Shown one piece after another: positions 20,476 through 27,666 of a DNA stretch of 64,000 nt; position 1 is the stretch's first letter; each line of letters starts with the position of its first letter. Source of the stretch: Gilvimarinus sp. 2_MG-2023 (GTDB lineage: Bacteria; Pseudomonadota; Gammaproteobacteria; Pseudomonadales; Cellvibrionaceae). Both the position numbers and the translations under genes were made by a program. The stretch is from positions 27,791 through 91,790 of the forward strand of contig NZ_JAUOQM010000012.1 in assembly GCF_030547685.1 (NCBI RefSeq). The letters run 5' to 3'. Under the pieces are notes generated by a model. That model saw nothing but the letters and a program-made list of their open reading frames with translations. It had not been told where the DNA came from and ran no database searches.

Positions 20476-23157
20476 ACTGTAAACGCTATTGATAAACTGT
20501 TAAAGCCCAACTCCGTCGCCGTTATTGGCGCCTCTAACCGTGCCAACCGCCCGGGTAATGCGGTGATGCGCAATTTGTTGCAGGCCGCTTTTGCCGGGCC
20601 GATTATGCCGGTCAACCCTAAATACAAAGCGGTTAACGGTGTCTTGGCCTATGCCGCTATTGCCGATTTGCCAGTGGTTCCCGATTTGGCGATTATCTGT
20701 ACCCGGGCCGACCGGGTGCCCGCCATTATCGATGAGCTGGGCGAGCTCGGCTGTCGCAATGCGGTGGTGATAGCGGCCGGGCTGGCCTCCCTCCCCAGCG
20801 ACACTGACCTTGCCTGCGTGCAAGAGGTCATGCTCGAGCGGGCCCGCCACTGGCAAATGCGAATACTGGGCCCCAACAGTTTGGGCGTTATGGTGCCCGG
20901 CATAGGTTTAAATGCGAGCTATGCCCACACCGGAGCCGAGGTTGGCAAAATTGCCTTTGTCAGCCAGTCCTCGGCGGTGTGTACAACGATTCTGGATTGG
21001 GCACAAAAGCGCAATATTGGTTTTTCTCATTTTATCGCTCTGGGTGATGCGGCGGATATCGACTTTGCTGAACTGATTGACTATCTCGGGTTGGATGGCA
21101 AAACCTCGGCTATCTTGCTCTATGTTGAAAATATACAAAGCGGCCGGCTATTTATGTCTGCCGCCCGCGCGGCGTCCACCAATAAACCTTTGCTTGTGAT
21201 TAAAACCGGGCACTCGCTCGAGAGCCTAGAGTCGACGGTGAATTTGACTCGCGAACAAATTGGGGCCGACGCCGTTTACGATGCGGCTTTCAAACGCGCC
21301 GGTATGTTGCGGGTGGGCGAGCTGCGCGAGTTATTTGCCGCGGTGGAAACTTTGGCCCACGGCAAACCCATTCGCGGTGAACGCTTAACCGTGCTCACCA
21401 ACGGCGTAGGCCCGGCATTAATGGCTGTCGATACCTTGCTTAGCAACGGCGGGCGGCTGGCACAATTAGGTGAAGCGACCATTGCGCGTTTACAAGACGT
21501 GGTGCCTTTGGGAGGGCACAGTGTTAACCCGATTAATTTATTGGGCGACGCTGCGCCAGAGCTGTATCAAGATGCGCTGGACGTATTGCTAGAGGCGCCG
21601 GAGGTGGAAAATATTTTGGTTTTGCACTGTCCGTCGGCACTGGTTAGTGGCGAAACCTACGCCAGCAAAGTCATTCAAACGATTAAACGCAAAACCAAAA
21701 AAGTCCCCAATGTGTTGGTGGCGTGGATGGGCGAAAGCGCATCGGTGTCGGCGCGCGAGCGCTTCTCAAAAGCGGGTATTGCCTCATTTCGCACGCCCGA
21801 GGGTGCCGTGGGGGCATTTATGCATATGGTGCAATACCGTCGCAATCAGAAGTTGTTGATGGAAACGCCCGACTCCATCCCCGCCGACTTACAATACGAT
21901 ACCCTTGCGGCGCGCACGCTGGTTGCCAAAGTCTATCAAAGTGGTAGTAAGCAGTTATCACCCGAAGACTCGGTAGCACTGCTTGAGGCTTACGGTGTGC
22001 ACACCGTACCGACCTCTACCGCCCATCGGGTAGAAGACCTGGCCGCCCAGGCGGAAATGCTCGGCTTTCCGGTCGCACTAAAAATCATTTCGCCCGATAT
22101 TATTCACAAGTCCGATGTGGGGGGCGTGGTGCTCAATCTGCACTCGGGCGAGGAGGTCGAGCGCACGGCGGCCAATATGCTGGAGCGAGTCGCGGCGACC
22201 TTACCCAACGCCAAGGTCGAAGGGTTTACCCTACAGCATATGGCGCGCCGCGCCGGTGCGCACGAAATTCGAATTGCGGTAAAAAATGACCCGGTATTTG
22301 GCCCGGTAATTTTACTGGGCGAAGGCGGCTCAGAACTGGATACCGAACGCCACAGCGTGGTGGCCCTACCGCCTCTGAACATGGCACTGTCGCGCTATTT
22401 GGTGATTCAGGCACTGGCCGAGGGCAAGTTGCGTGATACCAACTTACAGCAGCCGCTTGATCGCCACGCATTGAGTGTATTGCTCACTCAGGTTAATCAA
22501 ATGGTGATTGACCACCCCGAGATACACGAGCTGGATATAAATCCGGCACTGGCGGCGGGGGGCGAGATGACCGTGGTTGATATCAGTGTACGTTTAGGCG
22601 ACCCCAGCGCACGCAGCCTGGCCATTCGCCCTTACCCCAAACAGCTGGAAGAGTTGGTTACCCTTAAGTCGGGGCGTCAGGTTATTCTGCGCCCCATCCG
22701 GCCTGAAGATGAAGCCACCCATAAAGAGTTTGACCGCAAGCTAACACCGGAGGATCGCTATAACCGCTATTTTGCCGAGCTGCCGAGCTTGGGGCATGAG
22801 CAATTGGCCCGCCAAACACAGATCGATTACGACCGGGAAATGGCGTTTATTGCCAGTGCAAAAAATACGCAGGGGGGCTTCGAAACCTTAGGCGTGGTTC
22901 GGGTACTTATGGACCCGGACAATATCGAAGGTGAATTTGCGGTTATTGTGCGCTCCGATACCAAAGGGCAGGGGCTGGGTAAAATCCTTTTGCAGAAAAT
23001 GCTGCATTACTGCCGCGAATGTGGCGTTGCGCGTATTAGCGGTGAAACCATGCTGCAAAACCACGGCATGGCGGGCTTGGCGCGCTCATTGGGTTTTCAG
23101 GTGAAGCGCGATATTGAAGAGGGCATCATCACTATGGGTTATGAGTTTGTTGATTAA
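20473..23157 (+). CDS. Pat-type protein: ADP-forming acyl-CoA synthetase-like domains fused to a GNAT acetyltransferase
   Basis: An 894-residue protein with the YfiQ/Pat layout. A CoA-binding Rossmann domain (about 8-130: NSVAVIGASNRANRPGNAVMRN) is followed by succinyl-CoA-ligase-like domains (about 150-460), an ATP-grasp domain (about 490-710: FPVALKIISPDIIHKSDVGGV) and a C-terminal GNAT domain (about 735-890) with the acetyl-CoA loop SDTKGQGLGKILL and a candidate catalytic Glu in IEGEFAVIV. Homologues acetylate lysines of metabolic enzymes such as acetyl-CoA synthetase; the synthetase part senses ligands and is often inactive. Whether ligase activity persists here was not resolved. It is transcribed alone after the katG terminator. 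Confidence 0.9.
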   Translation: MTVNAIDKLLKPNSVAVIGASNRANRPGNAVMRNLLQAAFAGPIMPVNPKYKAVNGVLAYAAIADLPVVPDLAIICTRADRVPAIIDELGELGCRNAVVIAAGLASLPSDTDLACVQEVMLERARHWQMRILGPNSLGVMVPGIGLNASYAHTGAEVGKIAFVSQSSAVCTTILDWAQKRNIGFSHFIALGDAADIDFAELIDYLGLDGKTSAILLYVENIQSGRLFMSAARAASTNKPLLVIKTGHSLESLESTVNLTREQIGADAVYDAAFKRAGMLRVGELRELFAAVETLAHGKPIRGERLTVLTNGVGPALMAVDTLLSNGGRLAQLGEATIARLQDVVPLGGHSVNPINLLGDAAPELYQDALDVLLEAPEVENILVLHCPSALVSGETYASKVIQTIKRKTKKVPNVLVAWMGESASVSARERFSKAGIASFRTPEGAVGAFMHMVQYRRNQKLLMETPDSIPADLQYDTLAARTLVAKVYQSGSKQLSPEDSVALLEAYGVHTVPTSTAHRVEDLAAQAEMLGFPVALKIISPDIIHKSDVGGVVLNLHSGEEVERTAANMLERVAATLPNAKVEGFTLQHMARRAGAHEIRIAVKNDPVFGPVILLGEGGSELDTERHSVVALPPLNMALSRYLVIQALAEGKLRDTNLQQPLDRHALSVLLTQVNQMVIDHPEIHELDINPALAAGGEMTVVDISVRLGDPSARSLAIRPYPKQLEELVTLKSGRQVILRPIRPEDEATHKEFDRKLTPEDRYNRYFAELPSLGHEQLARQTQIDYDREMAFIASAKNTQGGFETLGVVRVLMDPDNIEGEFAVIVRSDTKGQGLGKILLQKMLHYCRECGVARISGETMLQNHGMAGLARSLGFQVKRDIEEGIITMGYEFVD

Positions 23158-23245
23158 TGGTTGCCACCCGCTTTCAGCTGCATTAATGCAATTATAATCG
23201 CTCTTAAAAACACTCGTAATTTGCTTTATTTAAATTGGCTATCGA

Positions 23246-23578
23246 ATGATTGAAATCTTAAAGCAAGACCCAATAATCGTTACCTGCTTGCTAGTTACAC
23301 TGGTGTTGGCTTGGTTTATCTTATTAATGCAAGCGCTCCTACACGAAGCTAAAGTTGCAATAATAGGAATCTTTGCCAGTGCTTTGTTAATGTTTAATAT
23401 GAGCATGTCGGGTGTGGCTGCGGTTTATCTTTTTTGGCTGGCTTTGAGCATTAAACTGCTGTTTATCATTTTATTTGGACGCAAGCACTATCGTAAGCCT
23501 TACTTCTATCTGCCGGTATTGGTTATGTCTGCCGTACTGCTATTTGCTTTCATTGTTACAGCGATTTCTGTCGAATGA
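23246..23578 (+). CDS. Four-helix inner-membrane protein, function unknown
   Basis: 110 residues, not recognised. Hydrophobic stretches at about 10-32, 36-56, 58-78 and 85-106 suggest four membrane helices with a short charged loop (FGRKHYRKP) between the third and fourth. The stop codon overlaps the next start as ATGA at 23575-23578, so translation of the two is probably coupled. The region 5' is AT-rich with no consensus ribosome-binding site. Base composition fits the surrounding genome. Confidence 0.65.
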   Translation: MIEILKQDPIIVTCLLVTLVLAWFILLMQALLHEAKVAIIGIFASALLMFNMSMSGVAAVYLFWLALSIKLLFIILFGRKHYRKPYFYLPVLVMSAVLLFAFIVTAISVE

Positions 23579-23820
23579 TTTCCTGCGCTCAACACGATTT
23601 ACTTGAGCTGGCTTGTATGCACAGTTATCGGCTGCAGCTGAGCTTAGTGAGTGGGGCTGTCATTGAGGGGGTGGCTTATAACACGGGTTACGATGAGCGT
23701 CGTCGGGAGTGTCTTGAGTTGCGATTAAAGAGTGGCGATAAGCAGGTTCCTCTGGAGGATATTGTCATCATTAAGGCGTTGTCCGATGGGGCAGCTTTTG
23801 CAGTGATTAGATTTCTCTGA
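23575..23820 (+). CDS. rof: Rho-binding antiterminator, Rof/YaeO family
   Basis: An 81-residue protein resembling E. coli Rof. It has the characteristic CAQHDLLELACMHSYRLQLSLVSGAVIEG opening (in Rof: C-D-x-Y-D-x-LELAC) and a closing LRLKSG...VPLEDIVIIKAL strand pair of an Sm-like fold. Rof binds the RNA-binding domain of Rho and blocks termination. The family is short (about 80-85 residues), so this copy is full length. It overlaps the preceding membrane-protein gene by four bases. The call rests on the LELAC block and the overall pattern; divergence from the E. coli protein is large. Confidence 0.75.
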   Translation: MISCAQHDLLELACMHSYRLQLSLVSGAVIEGVAYNTGYDERRRECLELRLKSGDKQVPLEDIVIIKALSDGAAFAVIRFL

Positions 23821-23926
23821 ATTTGTGTGATATTGATATTATTTTGCATCCTAAAACGAGAGGTTCGAAGTTTTATAGGAGCCGTCAAGGCGGTTTTTTA
23901 TATGCCCGTGTCGCCGGGCGTGGCGA

Positions 23927-24099
23927 GTTACTTTTCTTTGTTTGGGCAAAGCAAAGTAACCAAAAGAAAGCCCACCCGCACATCTCAGCCCTTCGGGTTC
24001 CCTCACACCGGTTGATTTCGGTGGTCGGAAAAAATCGCGCTCCCCCGCGCTTTTCCTTAATCGCGCGTCCATGCGCGATTAACCACCAAAATCAACCGG
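23927..24099. repeat. Nested inverted-repeat element
   Basis: GTTACTTTTCTTTG at 23927-23940 pairs with CAAAGCAAAGTAAC at 23947-23960 (one mismatch, loop TTTGGG). A second, larger structure pairs 24008-24025 (starts CCGGTTGATTTCGG) with 24082-24099 (starts ACCACCAAAATC), one mismatch in 18. Inside it TAATCGCGC at 24058-24066 pairs exactly with GCGCGATTA at 24073-24081. The first hairpin resembles an interspersed motif I recall from many gammaproteobacterial intergenic regions (TTACTTTCTTTG...CAAAGAAAGTAACC-like), often mis-annotated as short proteins. Confidence 0.7.
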
Positions 24100-24540
24100 C
24101 ATTCGGCTGGATGAGATGGGGATTGGGGACTTCGTAGCGGGTATTGTTTTTGCGTCAGACATCAGACATCAGACGTCCGACCTCAGACACTCACACCATC
24201 CATGTGCAATTAACCCACAAAATTAGCTCGAATTCGGCTGGATGTGATGGGGGAGGGGCCTTCGTAGCGAGTTTGGTTTTTGCGTCAGGCATCGGACGTC
24301 CGGCCTCAGACACTCACATCATCCATGCGCGATTAACCACCAAAATCAATCGGCATTCGGCTGGATGAGATGGGGATTGGGGACTTCGTAGCGAGTTTGG
24401 TTTTTGCGTCGGACATCAGACGTCCGACCTCAGACACTCAGACCATCCATGTGCAATTAACCCACAGAATTGGCTCGAATTCGGCTGGATGAGATGGGGA
24501 AGGGGACTTCGTAGCGGGTTTTGTTTTTGCGTCAGACATC
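24069..24540. repeat. Alternating tandem repeat, two A-B pairs of about 250 bp
   Basis: Four units begin with CCATG at 24069, 24200, 24323 and 24447, giving periods of 131, 123 and 124 bases. Units 1 and 3 share CATGCGCGATTAACCACCAA (type A); units 2 and 4 share CATGTGCAATTAACCCACA and a GCTCGAATTCGGCTGGATG block (type B). All contain GGCTGGATG, a GATGGGG block, CTTCGTAGCG, a TTTTTGCGTC block and a CAGACATC/CGTCCG/CCTCAGACAC block. The last unit is cut near 24540. Unit 1 is longer because CAGACATC is itself repeated there. It is not coding. Confidence 0.85.
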
Positions 24541-24741
24541 AAAATCAAACTAGGTACTACGTCAAATTCAATGCTGAACATGAGACGGCTTACTTTCGAA
24601 TCCTCAATTTCTAGCCATATTTTCTATATTTCGCTGGTTTTTCATGGGTTTAAGAGCCTAAGTTCACGAGACTTAATAAACATGATACATTGCCGGTTAT
24701 TGTTCAAGTTGGCTTCTTTACCTTTCTGTAAAAATGCGCCA

Positions 24742-24855
24742 ATTTAAAGGAAATAATATAAAATACAGTGAGTTGTGGCGAGTTTTTAAAAACAATCTAG
24801 GCGTGATACATTGCCAGGCGCATTTTTCAACTCGCACATTAATAAGCTGTTAAAT
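24742..24855 (+). other. Possible degenerate attC site upstream of the DUF3800 cassette
   Basis: GTTAAAT at 24849-24855 fits the integron core GTTRRRY and lies six bases before the ATG of the DUF3800 gene. ATTTAAA at 24742-24748 is one base from its expected partner ATTTAAC. The 114-base span is close to the 119 bases of the clear attC at 26034. Internal pairing is weak (GTGAGTTG with CAACTCGCAC), so this may be a decayed site or chance. Confidence 0.3.
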
Positions 24856-24861
24856 TACACC

Positions 24862-26034
24862 ATGGAGTCAGGCTCTATCAAAACTCTAGCATTCATTGAT
24901 GAATCAGGAAATACGGATTTAGATACCGCCAAGCGCGATGTGTCCAAGTATTTCATCGTGTGTGCAGTGATTGTTGATGATGAAAAATCTGAATCGTTAA
25001 TGCAGGAAGTTGATTCTATTCGGAAAAAATATTTTCAAACAGGCGAGATAAAGTCGAGTAGCGTCAGAGATAGAGACGGTCATTCTCGTCGTATAAAAAT
25101 ACTTGAAAGCATATTGGGCTTAGATTTCAAGTTTTACGCAGTAGCTGTAGAGAAGGATGCTTTAAGTCGTGACGGAGGGTTTCAGTATAAAAGGTCGTTT
25201 TTAAAATTTATCAATGGCCTTTTGTATAAGCAGTTGTTTGAAAATTTCCCTAGCATTGCGGTATTTGCAGATGAGCATGGCGGTGATGAGTTCAAACTCA
25301 GCTTTCAGAAATATATTGAGAAAAATCATAAGCCAGACCTTTTCTGGGATTCTGAATTAAATTTGGTCTCAAGCCACGACAATATATTGGTTCAATTGGC
25401 TGACTTTCTTGTTGGTACGCTTGCAAAGGTATACGAAGGTAAGTCTAATCCGGCGTTGCTGGAAGGTTATAGGTCGCTACTTAAATCAAAGGCATTAGAT
25501 ATTAAGGAGTGGCCAACTAAGCATCAGGCATATTTCGAGCCTGACAAAACTAGCAAAGAGTATGATCGGTTCATTCATTCACATGCACTTTCTAAAGCCG
25601 AAATATATGTTGAAAATCACCGTAAATATAGTGATGAGGAAACAAGGCTCCAGGTATGTGTTTTGAATCATCTATTATTTAAAAGTCGACTGTCATCCGA
25701 TGACGACTATATCCCAACTAGGTGTTTACTGGATCATTTGGAGAGCTGTGGTTTTAGCGATGTTTCAGAGCAAGCAATTCGGTCCCAAATTGTGTCAAAG
25801 TTGAGGGATAAAGATGTGATAATAGCCAGCTGTAATCGGGGCTATAAGCTACCTAGCAGTTATGCAGACCTAGTTGACTTCGTGGAGCGAGTGAATAGTC
25901 TAGTTCTACCTCTTTTAGAGCGTCTTAACAAAGCTAGAAATAGTTATTTGGTTGCTAGTAAAGGTGACGTGGATTTATTAAAAGGCACTAAGTATCCTGA
26001 ATTGGTTGAGTTCTTACGGATACTCGAAAAATAA
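24862..26034 (+). CDS. DUF3800-domain protein with C-terminal winged-helix-like region
   Basis: A 390-residue protein, AT-rich compared with its surroundings. Residues about 5-215 match DUF3800: AFIDESGN with Asp13/Glu14, VFADEHGG with Asp137/Glu138, and DNILVQLADF with Asp173 and Asp181. These conserved acidic residues suggest a metal-dependent nuclease-like fold, which remains unproven for the family. Residues about 250-350 (YIPTRCLLDHLESCGFSDVSEQAIRSQIVSKL and IIASCNRGYKLP) look like a winged helix. The ATG at 24862 is preferred to a TTG 51 bases upstream because FIDESG should lie near the N-terminus. Its stop codon runs into a clear attC site, marking it as an integron-type cassette gene. 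Confidence 0.8.
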   Translation: MESGSIKTLAFIDESGNTDLDTAKRDVSKYFIVCAVIVDDEKSESLMQEVDSIRKKYFQTGEIKSSSVRDRDGHSRRIKILESILGLDFKFYAVAVEKDALSRDGGFQYKRSFLKFINGLLYKQLFENFPSIAVFADEHGGDEFKLSFQKYIEKNHKPDLFWDSELNLVSSHDNILVQLADFLVGTLAKVYEGKSNPALLEGYRSLLKSKALDIKEWPTKHQAYFEPDKTSKEYDRFIHSHALSKAEIYVENHRKYSDEETRLQVCVLNHLLFKSRLSSDDDYIPTRCLLDHLESCGFSDVSEQAIRSQIVSKLRDKDVIIASCNRGYKLPSSYADLVDFVERVNSLVLPLLERLNKARNSYLVASKGDVDLLKGTKYPELVEFLRILEK

Positions 26035-26152
26035 TTTAACAAACCGCTCCAGTCTGACGGCTGGTACTACGCGCCTTTTGTGTTACTCGCTGGCGCTCAA
26101 ACATTAACACAACGCCGCTCCGTACCAGCCGCAGCTGAGCGGGGCGTTAGGG
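26034..26152 (+). other. Integron attC recombination site
   Basis: The left end is ATTTAAC at 26034-26040 (fits RYYYAAC) and the right end GTTAGGG at 26146-26152 (GTTRRRY with one mismatch). TAAC pairs with GTTA. After three unpaired bases on each side CCGCTC pairs with GAGCGG. After an asymmetric bulge CGGCTGGTAC pairs perfectly with GTACCAGCCG. Further in, TTGTGTTA pairs with TAACACAA around a 19-base loop. Simple sites, spacers, unpaired bases and total length (119) are the standard attC architecture. It overlaps the DUF3800 stop codon and ends eight bases before the ankyrin gene, exactly where a cassette junction belongs. Confidence 0.85.
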
Positions 26153-26159
26153 TTTCTCC

Positions 26160-26903
26160 GTGCGCATACTACCGCTCATTGCTACTTTGCTGCTCTTTTC
26201 GTTCGGAGTCTCAATGGCACAAACCAGCAGCCCAGAGATGCAATTGCACATTGCAGCCGGTTCAAACGATACGAAGACGATAGGCGTGCTGATCAAACAG
26301 GGTGTTTTGATTGATGCTGTAATCAATGGTAGCGTAACTCCGCTTATGACCGCAGCAAACAATGGAGCAACATCAGCCGTTGAAGATTTAATAAATCGTG
26401 GCGCAGATGTGAATCGGAAAACAAAAGCTCAGTGGACGGCACTTCTTTACGCAGCTGAGTATGGCAATGGCCCTGCATTAGAAGTCCTTCTGAAAAACGG
26501 AGCGGATATAAACGCCGTGCTCGCTGGCGGTGAAAGCGCACTTGTTCAAGCCTGTTTCAGAAAACGCCACGAGGTTGCGAACAAGCTAGTACAAGCAGGA
26601 ATTAGTGTAAATTTGACTTCGAAAATTGGACTTACCGGCGGCATTGTTTGCGCCGATGCAGGTTACGTAGATGTCCTTGGGAATCTAGCTGCACGTGGAG
26701 AAAACTTAAATGCTTCGAATGCGTACGGCGAAACTGCACTAATTCGTGCAGCAATACAAGGGCACACTCATGTGGTTAAGTTTCTGGTTTCCAAGGGCGT
26801 GAACGTCAATTTAAAAGATAACCAAGGGAAGACTGCCGCCATGTGGGCAGTCGAGAATGGGCACACCGATGTTGTTAAAGCACTTCAACCAAAAACCCAA
26901 TAA
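26160..26903 (+). CDS. Secreted ankyrin-repeat protein
   Basis: A 247-residue protein starting at GTG. Residues 1-20 form a signal peptide (LPLIATLLLFSFGVSMA, cleavage near MAQ), so it acts in the periplasm or outside. The rest is ankyrin repeats of about 33 residues: QLHIAAGSNDTKTIGVLIKQG, TPLMTAANNGATSAVEDLINRG, TALLYAAEYGNGPALEVLLKNG, SALVQACFRKRHEVANKLVQAG, a weaker one, TALIRAAIQGHTHVVKFLVSKG and TAAMWAVENGHTDVVKAL. Ankyrin repeats bind other proteins; the partner is unknown. The start lies eight bases after the attC site and the stop is beside a second attC-like end, so it is probably a cassette gene. Confidence 0.85.
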   Translation: MRILPLIATLLLFSFGVSMAQTSSPEMQLHIAAGSNDTKTIGVLIKQGVLIDAVINGSVTPLMTAANNGATSAVEDLINRGADVNRKTKAQWTALLYAAEYGNGPALEVLLKNGADINAVLAGGESALVQACFRKRHEVANKLVQAGISVNLTSKIGLTGGIVCADAGYVDVLGNLAARGENLNASNAYGETALIRAAIQGHTHVVKFLVSKGVNVNLKDNQGKTAAMWAVENGHTDVVKALQPKTQ

Positions 26904-26972
26904 TTCAATCCAGGGGGCTTGCGTCAATCTGCCTCGAAGATTTCCGGTCATCCTTGATCTCAAGCGTTATGT
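26902..26972 (+). other. Possible attC site between the ankyrin and GNAT genes
   Basis: ATTCAAT at 26902-26908 overlaps the ankyrin stop codon and is one base from RYYYAAC. GTTATGT at 26966-26972 is one base from GTTRRRY and lies 13 bases before the GNAT start. GCTTG at 26917-26921 pairs with CAAGC at 26961-26965, and TCAA/TTGA lie just inside. The 71-base span is a normal attC length, but pairing is much weaker than at 26034. Confidence 0.4.
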
Positions 26973-26985
26973 CACAGAATAGAAT

Positions 26986-27462
26986 ATGAAGCTTAGAAAA
27001 TTTACTTTAGAAGATGCTGCTAGAGTGGCTTTGTTAGCTGGAGATGAATCGGTATCTGAATGGACTGCTAATATCCCTTTTCCGTATAGTGAGACGGATG
27101 CGATCAACTGGATTACAGCAACTTCAAATAACCCTGATCGCCATCCGTTCGCCATTGAAGTTTGTAACGAGATTGTGGGGTGTGTTTCCTACTGGCCTCA
27201 TGATAGAAAGTCTGTAGAGGTTGGGTATTGGGTTGGCAAAAGTTACTGGGGAAAAGGTTTTTGTACTACCGCACTCCAAACTCTTATTAACTTAGAGTCT
27301 TTTCCAGTAAATGTTAATATTGTCGCTAAAGTAATGGCCAAAAATATAGCATCAGAGAAGGTATTGGTAAAATGTGGTTTTTCCTTGTCTGGGCAGTGTG
27401 CAATCAAAAAGCATGGCAATGAAATTAGCGGCAAGTTATTTATTAAGCAGTCAAGGACATGA
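26986..27462 (+). CDS. GNAT N-acetyltransferase, RimJ/RimL-like
   Basis: A 158-residue GNAT-fold protein. It starts MKLRKFTLEDAARVALLAGDESVS, has the strand IVGCVSYWPHDRKSVEVGYWVGKSYWGKGF with the acetyl-CoA loop (GKSYWGKGFCTTALQTLI), and ends with the RimJ/RimL-type MAKNIASEKVLVKCGFSLSGQ. Members acetylate protein N-termini, antibiotics or small metabolites; the substrate here is unknown. No strong ribosome-binding site is present. Its position, 13 bases after an attC-like end, and AT-rich sequence fit a mobile cassette, where acetyltransferases are common passengers. Confidence 0.85.
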   Translation: MKLRKFTLEDAARVALLAGDESVSEWTANIPFPYSETDAINWITATSNNPDRHPFAIEVCNEIVGCVSYWPHDRKSVEVGYWVGKSYWGKGFCTTALQTLINLESFPVNVNIVAKVMAKNIASEKVLVKCGFSLSGQCAIKKHGNEISGKLFIKQSRT

Positions 27463-27666
27463 CAAAAACAGTTAAGCAAGGTGTGCCGCGCGTATGCTGC
27501 AAGCGTTAGGCAACCAAACTCCTCCCAAACAAGTAGCGGCAGTCGAAGGGTGTAGTGAGTCCTAGAAAAGGGTTATATATTTTCAGGTATTGCTGCTCCC
27601 TTCGAGAGCTGGGGCGCGGATTATTGAACAGCTTCCAGGTTTTGAACGCTCTCTTTCAGGCTCGTA

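Larger units (their letters stand above)
23821..24861. other. Long non-coding stretch: hairpin element, tandem repeats, cassette boundary
   Basis: 1041 bases without a credible gene. From left to right it holds a hairpin-rich element (about 23900-24100), a four-unit tandem repeat (24069-24540), an AT-rich tract (24541-24740) with the 12-base direct repeat TGATACATTGCC at 24683 and again at 24804, and a possible degenerate attC end (24742-24855) just before the DUF3800 gene. Open frames here, such as 23823-24137, are made of repeat sequence and are not credible genes. Confidence 0.75.

Noticed and set aside
23823..24137. Open frame of 104 codons downstream of rof
   Set aside because: It is built from the hairpin element and the first tandem unit, has no ribosome-binding site, and overlaps another open frame of similar quality. 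Its translation resembles the spurious proteins predicted from this kind of repeat.
24144..24368. Open frame inside the tandem repeat
   Set aside because: It simply follows the repeat units; the near-identical text in each unit is nucleotide repetition, not a protein repeat family.
27471..27511. GTTAAGC and GTTAGGC after the GNAT gene as a closing attC site
   Set aside because: Both fit the core GTTRRRY, but they are only 34 bases apart, in the same orientation, and no L-box pairing could be found. It may be a degraded end, but it does not stand as a site.
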